Shown: positions 1 to 11,500 of the stretch, piece after piece | Layout: each line of letters opens with the position of its first letter | Position numbering within the stretch: position 1 is the stretch's first letter | NCBI RefSeq assembly: GCF_010994035.1 | Contig: NZ_WIXN01000003.1 | Location: forward strand, 1-64,000 | DNA from: Virgibacillus aidingensis | GTDB lineage: Bacteria > Bacillota > Bacilli > Bacillales > Amphibacillaceae | Reading direction: 5' to 3' | DNA: 64,000 bases | Notes under the pieces: generated by a model | Told to the model about the DNA's origin: nothing | Seen by the model: only the letters and a program-made list of their open reading frames with translations | Database searches by the model: none | Position numbers and translations under genes: made by a program

Positions 1-202
1 TGCAACAAATTGCACCTTGATAACTAAATACTTATTTAATTTTTAATTGACATACTACCGCAGGTCTTTTTACTATATTTTTCTGCTTCTTTTGTATGCG
101 CTGTCATTTCTAACTAGTACACTGAAAGCGGCATATGTAAATAAATAAAAAGGTTCGCACTTTTTATTTTAAAAAGGAACCTTTAGAAAGAAGCTTAGTT
201 TA

Positions 203-374
203 ATTATACTTATATTCAGAATAATATCAACAGGCAATGCCATAAAACAAAAATGTTTAATCAAAATATTTTTATAAAATGAGGAGCCCTGTACTCCATG
301 CAGGGCTCCCTGGTTTTACCAATTATTGGATTTTGTTTTCACCGTGGCAATCATTGGTTCCAGACTCCGTACGG
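203..374. repeat. 172-bp target-site duplication, left copy
   Basis: This stretch is identical, base for base, to 2342-2513, and the two copies flank the insertion sequence exactly. It contains a copy of the last 59 coding bases of the neighbouring giant protease gene (316-374) and a copy of that gene's terminator hairpin (283-309). The identity ends at the element borders: 202/2341 and 375/2514 differ. IS1634-type elements are known for very long, variable target duplications, so I read this as the target duplication. The left copy is a non-functional gene-end fragment. Confidence 0.9.
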
Positions 375-411
375 CGGGAGTTTGACACTTACAAAAGCAG
401 AAATAGCCTTT

Positions 412-437
412 AAAGCCAATGATGGCTTTATTTTTTT
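412..437 (+). terminator. Terminator-like hairpin at the IS left end
   Basis: The stem AAAGCCA / TGGCTTT (412-418 with 423-429) is followed by a run of T. It sits between the left terminal repeat and the transposase promoter. It would stop transcription entering the element from outside, a usual way for an IS to limit activation by neighbouring promoters. Confidence 0.6.
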
Positions 438-458
438 GTCAAATTTTAGTTTTTATTA

Positions 459-487
459 TTGAGTACTATTTAGTACTATGGTATAAT
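459..487 (+). promoter_or_regulatory. Transposase promoter
   Basis: A -35 box TTGAGT (459-464) and a -10 box TATAAT (482-487) are separated by 17 bases. The spacer region contains a direct and inverted AGTACT pair (462-467, 472-477) that could bind a regulator. A Shine-Dalgarno sequence GAGGGA follows just before the ATG at 519. Confidence 0.65.
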
Positions 488-518
488 AGAGCTATCTTAA
501 AGGATTTGAGGGACGTCT

Positions 519-2261
519 ATGCGTATTAAAAAAAGTGTTTCCAAGAACTCTGTCTCCTATTCTGTTATTGAAAATGTTAGAGATATTAATGGAAAATCAA
601 CAACGAAGGTCGTTGAAGCTTTAGGGAATGAGCAGGAAATTCTTGAAAGACATCCTGGGGTTGATCCTGAAGAATGGGCACGTGCATATGCAAAAAAATT
701 AACAGAAGAAAAAAAGATGAAGTCAGAAACAATTCTCATCAAGCACAACCCAAAAAAGTCTATATCAAAAGGGGAAAAACGGTCTTTCAACGTTGGTTAC
801 CTTTTCTTGAAATCAATCTATTATCAACTGAAATTAGACAAAATCTGTAAGGAGATATCAGATAGATACAACATTACATATGATTTAAATAAGATTTTAG
901 CCCTTCTCATATACATGCGGGTGATTCATCCAACTTCAAAAAAAGGAACGTTAGAGAAGGCAGATGATTTATTGGAGTCTCATTCGGTAGAAACGCAACA
1001 TATCTATCGTGCCTTAGATATCTTAGCGGAGGAATCGGATAACATTGAAAAGACGGTGTACAAAAATAGTACAGCCATCGTTGAACGAAAGACAGAGCTT
1101 CTTTACTATGACTGTACAAATTTCTATTTTGAGATTGAAGACGAAGAAGGGCTGAAGCAATATGGGATGTCTAAAGAGAATCGCCCAAATCCAATCGTCC
1201 AAATGGGATTATTCATGGACGGAAGCGGGCTTCCGCTCGCTTTTGTAATCAATCCTGGAAATCAAAATGAACAGCCTACATTAAAGCCATTAGAGAAAAG
1301 AATCTTAAAGGATTTTCACCTATCCAAATTTGTAGTCTGTACAGATGCCGGGCTTTCTTCACATGAAAACCGATTGTACAATTCGATGAACAAACGAGCT
1401 TTTGTCACCACCCAATCCATAAAAAAATTAAAAAAGCATTTGAAAGAGTGGGCTTTGGATCCTTCGGGATGGAAGGTGGTAGATTCCACACAGAAAGTGG
1501 CCACTAAGAAAAGAAAACAAACAATCAATCTAAATGATCTTGATCTTGAAAAAGATAAGCAAGTATACCATAAAGAACGCTGGATCAATGAAAATGGATT
1601 AGAACAAAAATTGGTCGTCACCTTTTCACCGAAACATAAACGCTATCAAGCCGGTATTCGTGAAAAACAAATAGATCGTGCACTGAAAAAAGTGGATAAT
1701 CCTTCTCGGATGGAGAAGAAACGGGCAAACTCACCAGATCGTTTTATACAGTCCACACATGTCACAGAAGATGGAGAGATTGCTGGAAAGAGTAAGTACA
1801 CGATTAATTCAGCACTCGTTGATGAGGAAGCGAAATTTGATGGCTTTTATGGTGTGTGTACAAACCTGGAGAGCACACCAGGAGAAATCGTTAAAATCAA
1901 CCAACGACGCTGGGAGATCGAAGAGACCTTCCGCATTTTAAAAAGTGAAATGCGAACACGACCGGTCTTCCTTCAGAAAGATGAGCGAATCAAGGCCCAC
2001 TTCTTAGTATGCTTTCTGTCGTTATTGACCTATCGCCTAATTGAAAAGAAAATTGACGAGTCAGCTACCTGTTTTGAAATCATTCAAACATTACGGGAAA
2101 TGCGTGTGTTGAAAGCTACAAACGAGGGTTATATTCCTACTTATACCAGAACAGATCTAACAGACAAATTACATGATGTTTTTGGATTCAGAACAGACAC
2201 AGAAATCGTACCGATACAAAAAATGAAAAAAATTTTAAAAGAAGTTAAAAAACACAAATAG
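519..2261 (+). CDS. IS1634-family DDE transposase
   Basis: The 580-residue protein is the transposase of the surrounding element and would cut and join DNA at the element ends. The three acidic catalytic blocks of the IS4/IS1634 group are visible: YDCTNFYFE around residue 198, CTDAGL around residue 273, and the C-terminal block RRWEIEETFRILKSEMRTR around residues 462-480, where the catalytic Glu lies. A long insertion-type segment rich in Lys separates the second and third blocks, as is usual in this family. The gene is full length, with a good promoter and SD sequence upstream, and shows no frameshift, so the element is probably active. The start ATG follows GAGGGACGTCT. Confidence 0.93.
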   Translation: MRIKKSVSKNSVSYSVIENVRDINGKSTTKVVEALGNEQEILERHPGVDPEEWARAYAKKLTEEKKMKSETILIKHNPKKSISKGEKRSFNVGYLFLKSIYYQLKLDKICKEISDRYNITYDLNKILALLIYMRVIHPTSKKGTLEKADDLLESHSVETQHIYRALDILAEESDNIEKTVYKNSTAIVERKTELLYYDCTNFYFEIEDEEGLKQYGMSKENRPNPIVQMGLFMDGSGLPLAFVINPGNQNEQPTLKPLEKRILKDFHLSKFVVCTDAGLSSHENRLYNSMNKRAFVTTQSIKKLKKHLKEWALDPSGWKVVDSTQKVATKKRKQTINLNDLDLEKDKQVYHKERWINENGLEQKLVVTFSPKHKRYQAGIREKQIDRALKKVDNPSRMEKKRANSPDRFIQSTHVTEDGEIAGKSKYTINSALVDEEAKFDGFYGVCTNLESTPGEIVKINQRRWEIEETFRILKSEMRTRPVFLQKDERIKAHFLVCFLSLLTYRLIEKKIDESATCFEIIQTLREMRVLKATNEGYIPTYTRTDLTDKLHDVFGFRTDTEIVPIQKMKKILKEVKKHK

Positions 2262-2285
2262 TACTCACTTTTGAGCACTAAAAAA

Positions 2286-2327
2286 ATCACAGAAACGCTT
2301 GGTATTAAAGCATTTCTGTGATTTTTA
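2286..2327 (+). terminator. Transposase terminator at the IS right end
   Basis: The long stem ATCACAGAAA (2286-2295) with TTTCTGTGAT (2313-2322), extended inward by GCTT/AAGC, is followed by TTTTT. It lies 25 bases after the transposase stop and just inside the right terminal repeat. Confidence 0.75.
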
Positions 2328-2341
2328 CTGTCAAACTTGAG

Positions 2342-2513
2342 ATTATACTTATATTCAGAATAATATCAACAGGCAATGCCATAAAACAAAAATGTTTAAT
2401 CAAAATATTTTTATAAAATGAGGAGCCCTGTACTCCATGCAGGGCTCCCTGGTTTTACCAATTATTGGATTTTGTTTTCACCGTGGCAATCATTGGTTCC
2501 AGACTCCGTACGG
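2342..2513. repeat. 172-bp target-site duplication, right copy
   Basis: This is identical to 203-374. This copy is the functional one: it contains the last codons of the giant protease gene (2455-2513) and its terminator. The gene reads continuously through its inner border, so the insertion did not disrupt it. Confidence 0.9.
2422..2448 (-). terminator. Terminator of the giant protease gene
   Basis: The stem GGAGCCCTG / CAGGGCTCC (2422-2430 with 2440-2448) lies 6 bases after the stop codon on the minus strand and is followed there by a T-rich tract. A second, orphan copy is at 283-309 because of the target duplication. Confidence 0.8.
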
Positions 2514-5500
2514 TTCCTACCGTAGTGACAGATTCTGCATACAATTCATATGTTCCTTCCTCCAGTTGCAGGTGAGCAGTGAATACGCCGCCTGGATTTG
2601 TCTGTACTTCTTTTATGATTTCATCATCTGTCACAATCCGAATAGTTGTGTTTGGATCTGCCTTGCCGCCGACCACAATATTGCCATTACCGCGAAACTC
2701 TTTTTCAGATTTTTTCCATACCGGAGGGGAAGGCAATTCAGGATCAGCATCTTCTTGTTCTGCTTCTTTTGCCCATTCTACTGACTGCACAAAGATTTGT
2801 TTCCCTTCCGATGTCCACCCGCGGTCAGGTCCTACCATGTTATTTGTTTCAAACGCGGACAGTAACAGGTGTACATGTGATTTGCTCCGGAAATCATAGC
2901 CGATAGCCGCTCCCTGTGTTTCGGAATCCACTTCAAGGTTCGCTAAAATTTCACCCTCATAGTCGGCAAATGCAGCATACGGACTTTTTTCCTCCAAAAT
3001 GGTGATCTCTTCGTCCATTCCTTCAAATATTGGATGTTCGGTGTCATCCAAATGAAGGACAGGCGCTCCTTCATCATAGCCCTGATTATCAAGCACTGGA
3101 TTGCCCAGCACTTCACCAAGGGTCCTTATTGAACCATCTGCTCCCCATGTATCCAGAAAAACAACGCTCGTTTCTTCGGCGTCACTTGCTTCAATTAATG
3201 CCTCCATCTCGTCTATCGTGCCGGCAGTATTGACTATCACTGCTTCATATAAACCGATATGCTCGATGATATTCCAATCTGCCGTTTCTGCTGCTAAATT
3301 ATGCTCCTGAAGCAACGTACTGATTTCACCTCTGTAATCCCCGATTACTGCGATATTATAGGAGCTGATCGTCACGTTTAACTCAGTATTTTCCCCTGCT
3401 TCTATAGCTACTTCTTCTGTTACAGGATGATATCCATCTTTTGCAAATGTTACTTCATAATTACCCTCAAGCAATCCATCCATTTGGTAGTTGCCATCGT
3501 CATCGGTAACTGCAGCATACTCCAAATCATTTTCCAAATCTTCCACAGTGACCCCCACATCCTCAAGCCCTTTTTCAGAACCTGCTTCGGTTACTTTTCC
3601 ATATAATGTCATTTTATTAGAGGCTTCCATCATGAAATTCTGTTCAACAGTATCCCCAACATTCTCTATTACAACTGTCGCTTCATCTGGTTCATATCCA
3701 ATTGCTGAAACCGTAAGCAGATGTTCGCCTGTCCCAACACCAATCGTGTACCTTCCCTGGTCATTCGTTTTAACAGCAATATTTTCCTCTTCTATACTTA
3801 CAGTTGCATTTACAATAGGCACCCCATCGGCATCCTTTACAACACCGGTAATTTCACCTAAAGAGGAATTAATTGCCCAATCAATGGCATTAATATAAAT
3901 AGTTTTTGCCTCTTCTGTCCATCTGTTATCCGGATTTCCATAGCCGCCGGATGCCAAACTTCCCAACAGAATATGTGCGTGGCTGCTTGATCTGTAATCA
4001 TACGCAAGTCCTGAACCAAGTCTTCCTTCATCCGGATGGACGATATCCGCAATAGTTGTTCCACTATATTCTTCAAACACGGAATATTGCTGGTTTGCAC
4101 CCTGATTTTCCAATATAGAAATGGTTTCCCCTTCTGCAAACCCTCTAAATATTGGATGTTCCTCCTGCACCTCATATTCGATAACATCCGGCTCAAAACT
4201 TTGTGAAATTGATTCAGGATTATTATAGTAATCACACAGCTGATGTATCGGTGTTGTACCATACTGACTGGCAAATATCATGCTGATCTGATGTTCATCT
4301 GCCGTATCAACCAGGTCATTGAATGCTTCCTCACCTATACTGGCTGCAGAATTGTTCATTATTACAAGTGCATAGTCATTCATATTTTCTCTTAACTCAT
4401 TATGCTCACTGACGGTATAACCAGTCGTCTCATAACCATTATCTTCCAAAAACGGGATGACTCTGTTTTGGTTTACAGTTGTTCCAACAAAAGCAATCTT
4501 CTCGGAATCAGCTAGAGTTACTTCCAGATTTTCAGTTTCCCCTGCCGTAATCAATACTTCAATCGTTTTCGGCTGAAAACCTTCTGCAGCAACACGTATA
4601 TCATATTTGCCTTCAGGAATTGCCAGTGTAAAACTGCCATCTTCCTTTGTTTCATTTTCCAGGGGTGTACCAATTACATCAACGGTTGCCCCTTGAATGA
4701 GATCGCCTGTCTCATGAGCTCGCACCTTTCCGGATAGCTCCCCACTATTCTCCGATTGCAAAAGGAAAATATCTTCTATTACTTCTCCATTGATCACACT
4801 TACTTCAAAAGTTCCCGCCAGATGACCGAATGCATCTATGGAAAGCGTGTAATTTCCTTCAGGCAGACCGAGGAAAAATTCCCCTTTATCATCAGTGGAA
4901 ATACTTTGTCCCGTATCTTCCACAGTAATTACTGCTTGAAGAGGGTGACCCAGGTCATTTTCCACCCGGCCGCGGATTTCTCCCGCATAGCTTTTCTTAT
5001 TATCAATCGCCCAAAGTATCGCGTTATTAATAATCCTCTCCCTGTTTTCATCAAAATGCTCACTTTCTGAGTGGAAGCCGCGGCTAAACGTCATTCCCCC
5101 AAGCAATATTTCCACACTATTTATTGTTCGGCCCTTAAAGCCTATCATATTGCCTTCATCTTCAATTTCTTCATTTTCATAATCTGCTAAAATGGTTCCA
5201 GTATAATCATCAAACCCGTAATAATATCCGGCATAAGTAGTGAATTCAAAATCTTCTTCCACCCCTTCAAAAATCGGATGATCCTCCAAAATATAGGCAG
5301 TTGAACTGTCAGCACCACGTCCGCGATATTCTATTCCCGGGTCTTCCATATAATCAACCAGATAGCGGATGCTTCCCCTTCCTCCATGATCACCTGTCCA
5401 GATGACCGGTGTTTCCGTCTCATCCAGTTTTTCAGTAAACTCTTTAAATGTGCTTTCATCCGGGATAAGACTATTATCGTAATCAGAGTTAGCAAAAACC

Positions 5501-8500
5501 AAGTCCACCTCTTCAAGCATATCCGTATCATCATAGAACATGGAAATAGTATGAAATCCTTGATTTTGCAGATGCTCAGCCAGTGAAACGGCAGAAGATG
5601 AGGTTGTATCTACAATAATGCCGACTGTTGGAGACGGCCGCAAATGCATATCAAGTGTTTTTGTTTCACCCGGAAGCACCTCCACCACGACCCGTTCCGT
5701 TAAATAATCCTCCTTGGAGATGACAGCTTCGTAAGTTCCCGGCTCCAGATTTCCAATATAATAATAGCCCTGCGAGTCAGTATACGTTTCTCTTGGATAG
5801 CCAATGATATCGATATGCACATCTTCCATACTGTCCATCAGGGATTGATTGGTTACATAACCTTCAAGTGCGCCTACGTCACTTTTAGGATGCATTTCCA
5901 CCTGTATAGTTTCCAGGTTTTCATCTATTTGTACAGGAATATTCTCCGGCTCATACCCAAAGGAAGAAATGGTTAGAGCTGCTTCCCCATCAGGTGAAGC
6001 AATACTGAATTTCTCATCTTCAAAGGTCGTAGTATCCTGTAATATGTTGCCGTCAATTTCCAGGGAAATATCTGCCTTAAGCGGTTCCCCATTTTCATCA
6101 GTTACCGATCCATTTACAACATTAAAGCTCTCATACGCTGCCCAAACCACAGCATCTCTGAATATTTGAATACCTTCCTCGGTATAATCCTCACCAGTAT
6201 GCGCAATCCCCATGCTATGCCCGCTTAACAGAAGTTCAAGACTATTTCCGGTTCTTGGTTTATAGGCCACACCGAGCCCATGTTCTGCTTCCATTTCCCC
6301 ATGGGTAAGGCCGGCAAGAGGAAATCCGGAATATTCGTTGAAAGTACCGACACGGCTTCCATCCGGATGCAATATATTTATTGCATCTCCTTCCTCATGA
6401 TGTTGAAAGATGGGATGATTTTCATATAACACGTACTGAGCCGAGCTGGTCCGTACATTTATGGTTTCCCTGGAAGCGGGATCTTCTCTTAAATCATGCA
6501 AATTCCTGATCCCGCCGCTTCCAAAATACGTATCACCATAAATAACACTCACACCCAGTTCATCGGCGGCTTCTTCAAACCTGTCCAAGTCATGCTCGTT
6601 CACTCCTGCAGCACTATTGAAATAAATAACATCATAGTTTGCCATCTCCTCCGTAATGCTGCCAATAGAAGAATGGTTTTCAGACGGAATATTTACTGCT
6701 TCCAGGATGGAAGCCAGGCTATCTTCACTTGTCCTGTCTCCAAGAATCCCCACGTGCGGGGCAGGGTGCAGTACCTGATTAACCTCGGCAGGACTTCCGG
6801 TGATTTCAATTTCCTGTTTGGAAATGACATAATTTTCATGCTGATATTCTATGAAATAGGTATCTGCGTCCAAATCAGTAAACTCATAATAGCCATTGCC
6901 TAAAGTAGTTGTTTCTCCAACTTTCTCACCATCTGCTGCGGTTATGGTAACAGTTGCTTCTTCTACAGCATTTGTCGTGATCGAGTCCGTTACTGTACCT
7001 GTTAACTGACCTTCATCGGCAGGAACGAGTTCAATGGTTTCCGTTTTTATTCTGCCATTCTCAAACTCTACTTCCGCCAGTGCTCTTTCATAACCGGCTG
7101 AGCGGATTTCTATTTCATACGTGCCTTCATCATGGAATAGAGTAAATGCACCATTTTCATCCGTAGTTTCATATACACCGGTTTCCGTAACCTCCACTTT
7201 TACTTCCAGCGGATCCCCTTGCTGGTTTACCACATTTCCCTCCAGCTGACCGTAGGATGTATCCTCAAGCAGATAGGATATGCCATTAATCAAAATATCA
7301 TGCTGTACAGGAAGCCAATGTTGAATTGGAGAGTTCCAGGATGCTGCTGCATGGGTAGAAAGCAGTAAATGGGCACTATCCTGCGTAACCGGCTTGTATG
7401 CAATTCCTGTTCCAGCGTCTCCCAGGTGCCCGCTGCTAATCGTTGCCAATTCGCGGCCTGAATACCCATTAAACCAGGATGCCTTTCCGCTGTTCATTAA
7501 CATGAGCCTGTCACCGGCAGAACTGTCACCCAATATCGGATGCTCCTGATCAATCAAAAGGGAAACGTTCGTATTTTCATAGTCATGCTGCACCGTTTCC
7601 GGATCATGATAAAATTCGGATAAATGAGGTATCGAGCCATAGTTCGGTCCCCACGTATTGGCAAAGACAACACTTACTCCCTGCACATTGGCTTTTTCTA
7701 TTAATTCATCCAGCTGCTCCTTTTCCGGAGACCAGCCGCCGGATGTATAAGCACCATTTAAATATACAACTTGATAGTTAGGCAGCTCTTCTGCAATCGT
7801 ATCCCACTCTTTTGCTTCTGCCGGGATACCATGCTGATTTAATAGACTGCTGATTGAATTTTCATAATCATTTAGCACGGCCACGTCTATCGGGTCCATA
7901 TGCAATTTGACGGTTTTTATCTCCCCTGCCGTAATTTCCACGGAGGTTTGCTTTTCCAAAAAACCGCTTGCCTTCAAATTCAGCTGATAGGTTCCCTCAA
8001 AAATGGAATCAAAGGAAAACGTCCCATTTTCATCTGTCCCTGTTTCAAGGTCAGTGTCCTGTACTTGAATCGACATTCCTGAAATTGGTTCCCCTGATCG
8101 GCTGTCAATAATTTGTCCGGTCAATTCACCCGCACCAACACGATCCAGTGTATATGTTTTTTCGATCAGGGTTCCGGAGTGAAAACGAATATTTTCATGT
8201 TTCTGCTCCATTCCGTAATGACTCACCACAACATTATATTCCCCAGGGAGTACAGTTAACTCAAACCGGCCATCCTCATCGGCCTCTACCTTCTGATCGG
8301 TACCAGTTAATCTTGCAAAACCGGGCACAGGGTTGCCATCTGTATCCAGTATTGTACCTGAAAGTATACCAGGCGAGGAGAAAGCTTGAATTCCCGCTTG
8401 TGTTGCTGCAAAAACCTGACCGGAGATGATCGCGGGTGTTGATGAGCTGGATGCTTCCAGCGGCCACTGTTCTTTGAGCTCGCCGCTGAACATATCTACA

Positions 8501-11500
8501 GCTTTTAAGGCACCCGTGTTATCCGCAATGAATAACAATCCGTTCCCTGCCACGGCACCGTTATTTACAACAGTGGATACATTGTCATTCTCCCAAATCA
8601 ATTCGCCGGTATGGCGGTCAAATCCTTTTAAAGAAGCATTGCTTGCAGAACCCGCCACAATGATATCCTCATATATTACGGGGGAAGCAGCCTGTGTATC
8701 CCCGATTTTCTCATATTGCCAAACTTCTTCTCCGCTATCCGCGTTAATTGCCCGTAATGTGCCATTACTGGCAAAATCCGTACTAAACGCATAAATCATG
8801 TTTCCCACAACAACAGGATGAGATGCAAAACCTTCCCCGTCTATTTCCATTGTCCATATTTCACTGCCATCTTCTTTGGACAACGCATACATGGTTTGAC
8901 TGGACATACTGCCAATAATTAAATATTCCTCTGTCAAAGCGCCACCGAAATAGGTGTCACCCTGAATTACAGTGTCCCAGACTTTTTCCCCGCTTTCTGC
9001 ATAAAGGGCAGTCACTGCGGTTTCATTGCCCGTACTTGAGGTGAGATATAAAATACCATCATCATAAATTGGTGTCTCATATATTGACTCATTTCCAGTT
9101 GACGTTTCCCATTTAACTGCACCGGAAACAATATCAAGTGCAAACACTTTACCATCCTGTCCACCTGTAATATAGACGGTATCCTTATGGATCGCCGGAG
9201 TTGCACGATTTATCATCCCGGTACGGAATGTCCACTTTTCCTCCCCATTTTCCAAATCCAGCGCTTGAACATTCCCTGAGTCAGCAGCTACTATGATTGT
9301 GTCGTCACTTACCGCCGGAGATGAAAAAATAATATTGCCGTTCAGATTGGCACTCCAGCTTTCCTCCATTCTATTTAACGAAATATCTTCTTCAGTTACT
9401 GCATTCCTTGCATTATTGTTATTGCTTGTCAGCCAGCTTTCATCTGCTTGTAATTGACTTGCTTCCACCTGAAAATCCATGACAGTATCCGCATTTACTG
9501 TAACTTCTTTAACGGAACTGTTAATCCCTTTACCTGATACCACTACTTCATACTCGCCTTCCGGCACCCCATGGAAAACAAATTCTCCATTTTCATCTGT
9601 GCGAACAGAAGCAAAGGGTGTACCTATTACCTGTACATAAGCATGGGCTGCAGGATATTGGTCTGCATCAGTAACCGATCCCTCCAGATTGTATTGGTCA
9701 GCAGCCTCCAGCTCCCAGATCACTTCTGTTGTTTCATCCTTTACTACCGTAATGGTTTGCTTTTCTGTTATATAACCGAAAGCCTCTACAATTACATCGT
9801 GGGTCCCTTCCCTCAGTTTAAATTCGAAGGTACCATCTTCTCTGTTTTCAGCCTGTATATTTTCCTGTTCAATGGTAATTTGAGCAGAAATTGCTTCCCC
9901 ATCCTTATTTGTAATGGTCCCGCTAACTTCACCGGCATACGCAGCTTCCGTCACTGCTTGATAAGCATTTATTATTCCATGGCCATATACATCATTAGGA
10001 AGTCCTCCCATATGCAGTTCAGCACGTGCTGTGTCCTGCAGCAAAGCTTTCATTTCTTCGATGTCTGTATCAGGGTTTGCCTGCAGAACAAGTGCGATTA
10101 CACCAGCTGCATGCGGAGCTGCCATGGAAGTTCCGCTGATAGTGTTATATCCATTACCCGGCCACGCTGAATAAATCCCATGGCCTGGAGCAGCAACTTC
10201 CGGTTTCAAATAACGTTCTCCTTCCCAGTAAACCGGTCCGCGGCTGGAAAATGAAGCGATTTGGTCGTTTACATCGGTAGCTCCAATAGCAATTGATTCA
10301 GGAAAACTTGCCGGTGAACCGATGCTTTGGGATCCGGGGCCATCATTTCCGGCAGCAAATAAAGGAATAATGCCGGCAGCCCTCCACGCTAATACACTTT
10401 CATAAAATACAGTATTGTAAGTATTGGAATTGCCCCATGAATTATTTACCACATGCGGGGCATTTGCAGGATCCCCGCCCGGGGCCATAAACCACTCAAA
10501 TGCCTGGAGTATTCCCGACTCTGCAGCTGCTCCGCTGTCATTAAAAATTTTGGCTGCAATCCACTCCGCACCAGGGGCAACACCAATCGGTTCTCCTTCC
10601 CCGCCGCCAACAGCAGTACCGGCAACATGTGTGCCATGCCCATTCCCGTCCCTTGGTGTTTCATAACCATGTCCGGAAAAATCAGCCCATGCTGCTTCGT
10701 GATTTCCGTCCCTGCCAGCGTAATTATGTTTTAATGCATCATGTGTTCCTTCTACACCCGTATCCATTATTCCTATGATAATTCCTTCACCGTCAATACC
10801 GTACTGTCCCCATACATCCGGAGCATGCACTTTTTCCAATCCCCATTCAGGTAATCGCGGCACTGACTGCTCAGTAATTTCAGGAACTTCAAATACTTCT
10901 TCCTTTAAAATTTTTTCTATATCATCCCTTTCCGCGATTTCTTTTAAAGCATCTTCAGTCACCCTTGCAGCAATCCCGTTTATGATCCATAATGGCTGAA
11001 TGTCTGAAATCAGTTGCTTTTGTTCCAATTCCTCCATGTCGGCGAGAAGTTTTTCCTGTGATTTTTCTGCAGTCTTTTCCAGATGCCCTTGTACACTAGC
11101 AATCCTTTCTTCCCTGTCAGCCGCTTCGCCCGCCAAATCAAATAAGTTTACTTGATCCTGTTCATCTTTCATATGAATAATTACGCTGACTGTGTCTTCA
11201 TCTGCAAACTGATCAAAAAGCCCTTTTTCAACTTTTCCATCCAGCTGCTCTCTTGAAGATTCTTGCTCTGCGTCTTTATCAAATGTATTTATTTCTTTAT
11301 CAAGTCCATCCATCATTCTTGGCAGTCCATCGTTTCGGGAAAAAGGAATATCATATTCCTCATTTAATCCTGTCTTATGTGTTTCTGCTTCCACTTCCAG
11401 TTCTTTCTGCAATATTAGATCTTCTTCCAGTGAATTTGCATCAAAACCCGGGTTTCCTTTTGCAGCAGCTACATTCGGTGTAAAAATGGATAATAATAAT

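Larger units (their letters stand above)
375..2341 (+). mobile_element. IS1634-family insertion sequence (about 1967 bp)
   Basis: The element is bounded by imperfect terminal inverted repeats. The left end reads CGGGAGTTTGACACT and the right end, on the opposite strand, reads CTCAAGTTTGACAGT, sharing the core AGTTTGACA. It holds one transposase gene, a sigma-A-like promoter, and a hairpin followed by T residues near each end. It is flanked by a perfect 172-bp direct repeat. Transposase length and the long duplication fit the IS1634 family. The intact gene and identical flanks suggest a recent insertion. Confidence 0.9.

Noticed and set aside
2579-10999. Many plus-strand frames inside the giant protease gene
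   Set aside because: They are antisense shadows of a repetitive, well-supported coding sequence with intact motifs on the other strand.
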